From assembly GCF_003627215.1 (NCBI RefSeq), contig NZ_CP032677.1, forward strand, positions 997,501 to 1,061,500: 64,000 nt of DNA. Reading direction: 5' to 3'. Position numbers and translations under genes: made by a program. The notes beneath the pieces are model-generated. The model worked only from the letters and a program-made list of their open reading frames with translations. It searched no databases and was not told the DNA's origin. Positions 60,392 through 64,000 of this stretch are shown in pieces; the first letter of the stretch is position 1; each line of letters begins with the position of its first letter. This DNA comes from Pseudomonas sp. Leaf58. GTDB lineage: Bacteria > Pseudomonadota > Gammaproteobacteria > Pseudomonadales > Pseudomonadaceae.

Positions 60392-63247
60392 TCAGGCCTC
60401 CTGATAGCTCTCGATCGACGGGCAGGCGCACACCAGGTTGCGGTCGCCGAACACGTTGTCGACGCGGCCGACCGGCGGCCAGTACTTGCCTTCCACCAGG
60501 CTCGGCAGCGGGTATACCGCCTGCTCGCGGCTGTAACCATGGGCCCATTCGCCAACCAGCTCGGCCGCCGTGTGCGGGGCGTTTTTAAGCGGGTTGTCGT
60601 CTTTGTCCAAGCTACCGTTCTCGACCGCGCGGATTTCTTCGCGAATCTGGATCATCGCGTCGCAGAAGCGGTCCAGTTCTTCCTTGGACTCGCTTTCGGT
60701 CGGTTCGATCATCAGCGTGCCGGCCACCGGGAAGGACATGGTCGGGGCGTGGAAGCCGAAGTCGATCAAGCGCTTGGCCACGTCGTCGACGCTGATGCCG
60801 CTGGTGTCCTTCAGCGGACGCAGGTCGAGGATGCACTCGTGGGCTACCAGGCCATTGCCGCCGGTATACAGAACAGGATAGTGCTCTTCCAGGCGGCGGG
60901 CGATGTAGTTGGCGTTGAGGATTGCCATCTGCGAGGCACGCTTGAGGCCGGCACCGCCCATCATGCGAATGTACATCCAGGTGATCGGCAGGATGCTGGC
61001 GCTGCCGAACGGTGCGGCGCACACCGCACCCGCGGTGTTTTCCAGTTGCGCATGGCCTGGCAGGAACGCTGCCAGGTGCGACTTGACGCCGATTGGGCCG
61101 ACGCCCGGGCCGCCACCGCCGTGTGGGATGCAGAAGGTCTTGTGCAGGTTCAGGTGGGACACGTCGCCGCCGAACTTGCCCGGGGCGCACAGGCCGACCA
61201 TGGCGTTCATGTTGGCGCCGTCGATGTACACCTGGCCACCGTTGTCGTGGATGATCGCGCAGATTTCGCCGATCGCTTCCTCGAACACACCGTGGGTCGA
61301 CGGGTAGGTGATCATGATCGCGGCCAGGCGCTCGCGGTGCTCGATGGCCTTGGCGCGCAGGTCCTCGACATCGACGTTGCCGCGGTCGTCACAGGCGGTG
61401 ACCACCACGCGCATGCCGGCCATGTGCGCGGTTGCAGGGTTGGTGCCGTGGGCCGACGACGGGATCAGGCAGATGTCGCGGTGGCCTTCGCCACGGCTGC
61501 GGTGGTAGGCGCGGATGGCCAACAGGCCGGCGTACTCGCCCTGCGAACCCGCGTTGGGCTGCAGCGACACGGCGTCGTAGCCGGTGGCGGCGCACAGCAT
61601 GGCTTCCAGCTCGGTAGTCATCTGCAGGTAGCCCTGGCTTTGTTCAGCCGGGGCAAACGGGTGCAGGTTGCCGAACTCGGCCCAGGTGACCGGGATCATT
61701 TCGCTGGCGGCGTTCAGCTTCATGGTGCACGAGCCCAGCGGGATCATGCTGCGGTCCAGCGCCAGGTCCTTGTCGGCCAGGCGGCGCAGGTAACGCATCA
61801 GCTCGGTTTCGCTGTGGTAGCGGTTGAATACCGGGTGTTCGAGGATGGCCGACTGGCGCAGCAGGGCGGTAGGCAGCAGCGAGCCGCTGCTGGCGGCCAG
61901 GGTAGCGAAGTCAGGTTGGGCCTGGTCGCCCGCGAACAGCTGCCACAGGCACTCGACGTCAGCCTGGCTGCTGGTTTCGTCCAGCGACAGGCCCAGGTGG
62001 GTGGCGTCGACCTGGCGCAGGTTAATGCCCTGGGTGCGCGCTTGTTCATGCAGGCTGGCAGTGCTGCTGCCGGTGGCCAGGGTCAGGGTGTCGAAGGCGC
62101 TGGCGCCCACCACGTGTACGCCCAGCGTCTTCAGGCCGGAGGCCAGGATCGCGGTCAGCGCATGGGTACGCTCGGCAATGCGCTTGAGGCCGGCCGGGCC
62201 GTGGTACACGGCGAACATGCTGGCGATGTTGGCCAGCAGCACCTGGGCGGTGCAGATGTTGCTGGTGGCTTTTTCGCGGCGGATGTGTTGCTCGCGGGTT
62301 TGCATGGCCAGACGCAGAGCGGTCTTGCCAAAGCGGTCGATCGACACGCCGACCAGGCGGCCCGGCATGTCGCGCTTGAATGCATCACGCGTGGCGAAGT
62401 AGGCCGCGTGCGGGCCACCGAAGCCCAGCGGCACGCCGAAGCGCTGCGCGCTACCGATGGCCACGTCGGCGTCGAATTCGCCCGGCGGGGTCAGCAGGGT
62501 CAAGGCCAGCAGGTCGGCGGCCACGGCGACCAGGGCATTGGCGGCGTGGAAGCGTTGCACCACGTCGCGGTAGTCGAACACTTCACCGTTGCTGGCGGGG
62601 TATTGCAGCAGGGCGCCGAAGAAGGCGCTGACATCGCCCAGTTCACGCTCGTCGCCAACCACGATCTCGATACCCAGCGGCTCGGCACGGGTGCGCAGCA
62701 CGTCGAGGGTTTGCGGGTGGCAGTGCACGGAGGCGAAGAAGGCGTGGCTGGCCTTGTTCTTCGACAGGCGCTTGCAGAAGGTCATGGCCTCGGCCGCGGC
62801 GGTGGCTTCGTCGAGCAGGGAGGCGTTGGCGATCGGCAGGCCGGTCAGGTCGCTGATCAGGGTCTGGAAGTTCAGCAGCGCTTCCAGGCGGCCCTGGGAA
62901 ATTTCTGGCTGGTACGGGGTGTAGGCGGTGTACCAGGCCGGGTTTTCCAGCAGGTTGCGCAGGATCGGCGCCGGGGTATGGGTGTTGTAGTAGCCCTGGC
63001 CGATGTAGCTCTTGAACAGCTGGTTTTTGCCGGCGATGGCCTTGAGTGCGGCAAGTGCGTCGGCTTCGCTCTGGCCGTCGTGCGCGCCGAGTACGCTGGT
63101 GCCCTTGATGCTGTCGGGGATGACTGCGGCGCTCATGGCGTCCAGCGAGTCGAAGCCGAGGGTGGCCAGCATGGCCTGCTCGTCGTCAGCGCGTGGGCCG
63201 ATGTGACGGGCGATGAATTCGTTGGCGGTGCCGAGGTTGATGGTCAT
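60392..63247 (-). CDS. gcvP: glycine dehydrogenase (decarboxylating), P protein
   Basis: 951-residue homodimeric P protein that decarboxylates glycine on PLP and passes the aminomethyl group to GcvH. The PLP lysine is in [20 protein letters not shown], and the N-terminal [14 protein letters not shown] is typical. Length is standard for the fused form. It is 11 bp after gcvH. Pseudomonads often carry two gcvP copies; the linked sdaA points to the catabolic (gcs2-like) one. Confidence 0.97.
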   Translation of the reverse strand: MTINLGTANEFIARHIGPRADDEQAMLATLGFDSLDAMSAAVIPDSIKGTSVLGAHDGQSEADALAALKAIAGKNQLFKSYIGQGYYNTHTPAPILRNLLENPAWYTAYTPYQPEISQGRLEALLNFQTLISDLTGLPIANASLLDEATAAAEAMTFCKRLSKNKASHAFFASVHCHPQTLDVLRTRAEPLGIEIVVGDERELGDVSAFFGALLQYPASNGEVFDYRDVVQRFHAANALVAVAADLLALTLLTPPGEFDADVAIGSAQRFGVPLGFGGPHAAYFATRDAFKRDMPGRLVGVSIDRFGKTALRLAMQTREQHIRREKATSNICTAQVLLANIASMFAVYHGPAGLKRIAERTHALTAILASGLKTLGVHVVGASAFDTLTLATGSSTASLHEQARTQGINLRQVDATHLGLSLDETSSQADVECLWQLFAGDQAQPDFATLAASSGSLLPTALLRQSAILEHPVFNRYHSETELMRYLRRLADKDLALDRSMIPLGSCTMKLNAASEMIPVTWAEFGNLHPFAPAEQSQGYLQMTTELEAMLCAATGYDAVSLQPNAGSQGEYAGLLAIRAYHRSRGEGHRDICLIPSSAHGTNPATAHMAGMRVVVTACDDRGNVDVEDLRAKAIEHRERLAAIMITYPSTHGVFEEAIGEICAIIHDNGGQVYIDGANMNAMVGLCAPGKFGGDVSHLNLHKTFCIPHGGGGPGVGPIGVKSHLAAFLPGHAQLENTAGAVCAAPFGSASILPITWMYIRMMGGAGLKRASQMAILNANYIARRLEEHYPVLYTGGNGLVAHECILDLRPLKDTSGISVDDVAKRLIDFGFHAPTMSFPVAGTLMIEPTESESKEELDRFCDAMIQIREEIRAVENGSLDKDDNPLKNAPHTAAELVGEWAHGYSREQAVYPLPSLVEGKYWPPVGRVDNVFGDRNLVCACPSIESYQEA

Positions 63248-63258
63248 GGCGGGGATCC

Positions 63259-63642
63259 TCAGGCGTCGTCGTTGGCTTTGATCAAGCGGTCGTAGGCGTC
63301 CTGATCGAGCAGGGTAGCTACGGCGCCGGCATCGGCAGGGATGAAGCGGAAGAACCAGCCTTCGCCCATCGGGTCTTCGTTGACCAGTTCCGGGCTGTCT
63401 TCAAGCTGGTCGTTGATCTGCACCACTTCGCCAGTCAGGGGCATGTACACGCCGCTGGCGGCCTTGACCGATTCGACGGTGGACGCTTCGCTGCCTTTCT
63501 CATACGGCTGCAACTCTGGCAGTTGCACGAAAACCACATCGCCAAGGGCGTTCTGGGCGTAGGCGGTGATGCCCACGGTGACGCTGCCATCGGCTTCGAC
63601 GCGCAGCCATTCGTGATCTTCAGTGAAACGCAACTCGCTCAT
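63259..63642 (-). CDS. gcvH: glycine cleavage system H protein
   Basis: 127-residue lipoyl carrier that shuttles the aminomethyl arm between P, T and L proteins. Lys60 in [12 protein letters not shown] is the lipoylated residue. It starts [25 protein letters not shown] 63642 has GAGG 8 nt upstream. First gene of the operon; the leader and sigma-54-type promoter are listed next. Confidence 0.97.
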   Translation of the reverse strand: MSELRFTEDHEWLRVEADGSVTVGITAYAQNALGDVVFVQLPELQPYEKGSEASTVESVKAASGVYMPLTGEVVQINDQLEDSPELVNEDPMGEGWFFRFIPADAGAVATLLDQDAYDRLIKANDDA

Positions 63643-63708
63643 GGGGAATCCTCGGGAAGCAGGGCGTTGGGCGCGGTGGCTCCGCGCTCTTGGGGTTGCT
63701 AACCTCCT

Positions 63709-63724
63709 AGCAATAAATTAGCCA
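63709..63724 (-). promoter_or_regulatory. candidate sigma-54 promoter of the gcvHP-sdaA-gcvT operon
   Basis: TGGCTAATTTATTGCT on the minus strand has GG and GC separated by exactly 10 bp, the -24/-12 rule, and TTGCT matches the -12 block. The predicted start near 63697 gives a leader of about 55 nt. Its fit with a GcsR-like site upstream raises confidence. Confidence 0.6.
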
Positions 63725-63787
63725 TCATTAAAAAAACTATAAAAAACAAATAGTTATACTAATTTCAAGATTGCCGGTCGCGTTAAG

Positions 63788-63805
63788 TGGAACGAAATCG
63801 ATACA
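63788..63805 (-). promoter_or_regulatory. candidate GcsR (TyrR-like) enhancer site
   Basis: TGTATCGATTTCGTTCCA on the minus strand matches 12 of 14 fixed positions of the published P. aeruginosa GcsR site TGTAACG-N4-CGTTCCG. It lies 64 bp upstream of the -24 element. P. aeruginosa has three tandem sites; the next candidate here (63813-63830) is much weaker. Confidence 0.55.
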
Positions 63806-64000
63806 TAATCGACGGTTCTGAAAAGAACTGGGTGATCAAACCCTTGCAGTACGCCCTCGCTGTCGTATGTATTGTTTTCATTACGACGTATTGAATTCGC
63901 TCCATTTGGATAGGGCAGTGGCCTAACCGGCTAAACCTGACAATGTTCCAAGGACAGTGCTTCGCACAGTACCCGCTCCAAAATGGCAAAAAAGCACCTG

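Larger units (their letters stand above)
63643..64000. other. gcvH upstream region (no gene seen)
   Basis: 358 bp, unusually AT-rich in 63700-63770. It holds the leader hairpin GCGCGG-TGGCT-CCGCGC (63671-63687), the sigma-54-type promoter, the GcsR-like site, GTTCT-GAAA-AGAAC (63815-63828), and GTCGTA-N14-TACGAC (63862-63887). The 68-codon reading frame at 63783-63989 on the minus strand has no coding support. I see no glycine riboswitch. Confidence 0.6.

Noticed and set aside
60374..63295. 973-codon open frame on the plus strand opposite gcvP
   Set aside because: It is an antisense shadow of gcvP with Gly/Val/Gln-rich composition and no domain.
63643..63720. Glycine riboswitch upstream of gcvH
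   Set aside because: I could not find the paired aptamer cores or the conserved junctions; the leader after the predicted start is only about 55 nt, too short for a tandem aptamer.
63783..63989. 68-codon frame on the minus strand upstream of gcvH
   Set aside because: It lies over the enhancer region, has no ribosome site and no recognisable protein.

Overview
The window is high-GC chromosomal DNA from a fluorescent Pseudomonas, most likely of the P. putida group. The evidence is the RoxS/RoxR pair beside tandem dppA-like genes, the ptsN/ptsO-rpoN cluster, the six-gene ttg2/mla operon with a linked BolA gene and murA, a HupN-type HU gene, and many palindromic REP elements of the two kinds common in this group. 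It is almost entirely housekeeping core genome. I see no phage, transposase, CRISPR array, rRNA or tRNA gene.

Layout. 1-3.2 kb: two tandem dipeptide-binding proteins (the first cut by the window edge). 3.2-6 kb: a SIMPL-domain periplasmic protein divergent from the redox-responsive roxSR pair. 6-10.5 kb: an auxin-efflux-carrier type transporter, an aromatic amino acid permease, a carboxymuconolactone-decarboxylase-like protein, a CaCA cation exchanger and an RlpA-like lipoprotein. 10.5-13.8 kb: gatCAB, for transamidation of misacylated tRNA. 14-27.3 kb: mreBCD, maf, rng, yhdP, a nitrilase-family amidase, tldD, yjgA (opposite strand) and pmbA. 27.4-34.4 kb, minus strand: kdsD-kdsC-lptC-lptA-lptB-rpoN-hpf-ptsN-rapZ-ptsO, which joins Kdo synthesis, LPS export, sigma-54 and the nitrogen PTS. 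34.6-42.6 kb, plus strand: mlaFEDCB, ibaG, murA, hisG, hisD, hisC. 42.8-48.4 kb: a GntR/FadR regulator, an MFS exporter, an NTF2-like protein, a GIY-YIG protein, a YejK nucleoid protein, hupN and rlmF. 48.5-56.4 kb: valS, a small unknown gene, holC and pepA, divergent from lptF-lptG. 56.5-64 kb, minus strand: an RDD membrane protein, a cold-shock protein, and gcvH-gcvP-sdaA-gcvT for glycine and serine catabolism.

Envelope building is a recurring theme. Kdo supply, LPS transport (LptA, B, C, F, G), phospholipid trafficking (Mla, YhdP), cell shape (MreBCD) and peptidoglycan precursor synthesis (MurA) all lie within about 45 kb.

The main points for a second look are: a complete REP pair inside the reading frame of maf, which adds about 39 residues; two genes (mreC and the CaCA exchanger) whose only good start codon is ATT; and, upstream of gcvH, a sigma-54-type promoter with a close match to the GcsR enhancer site. 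I did not find a convincing wholly new multi-gene system here.
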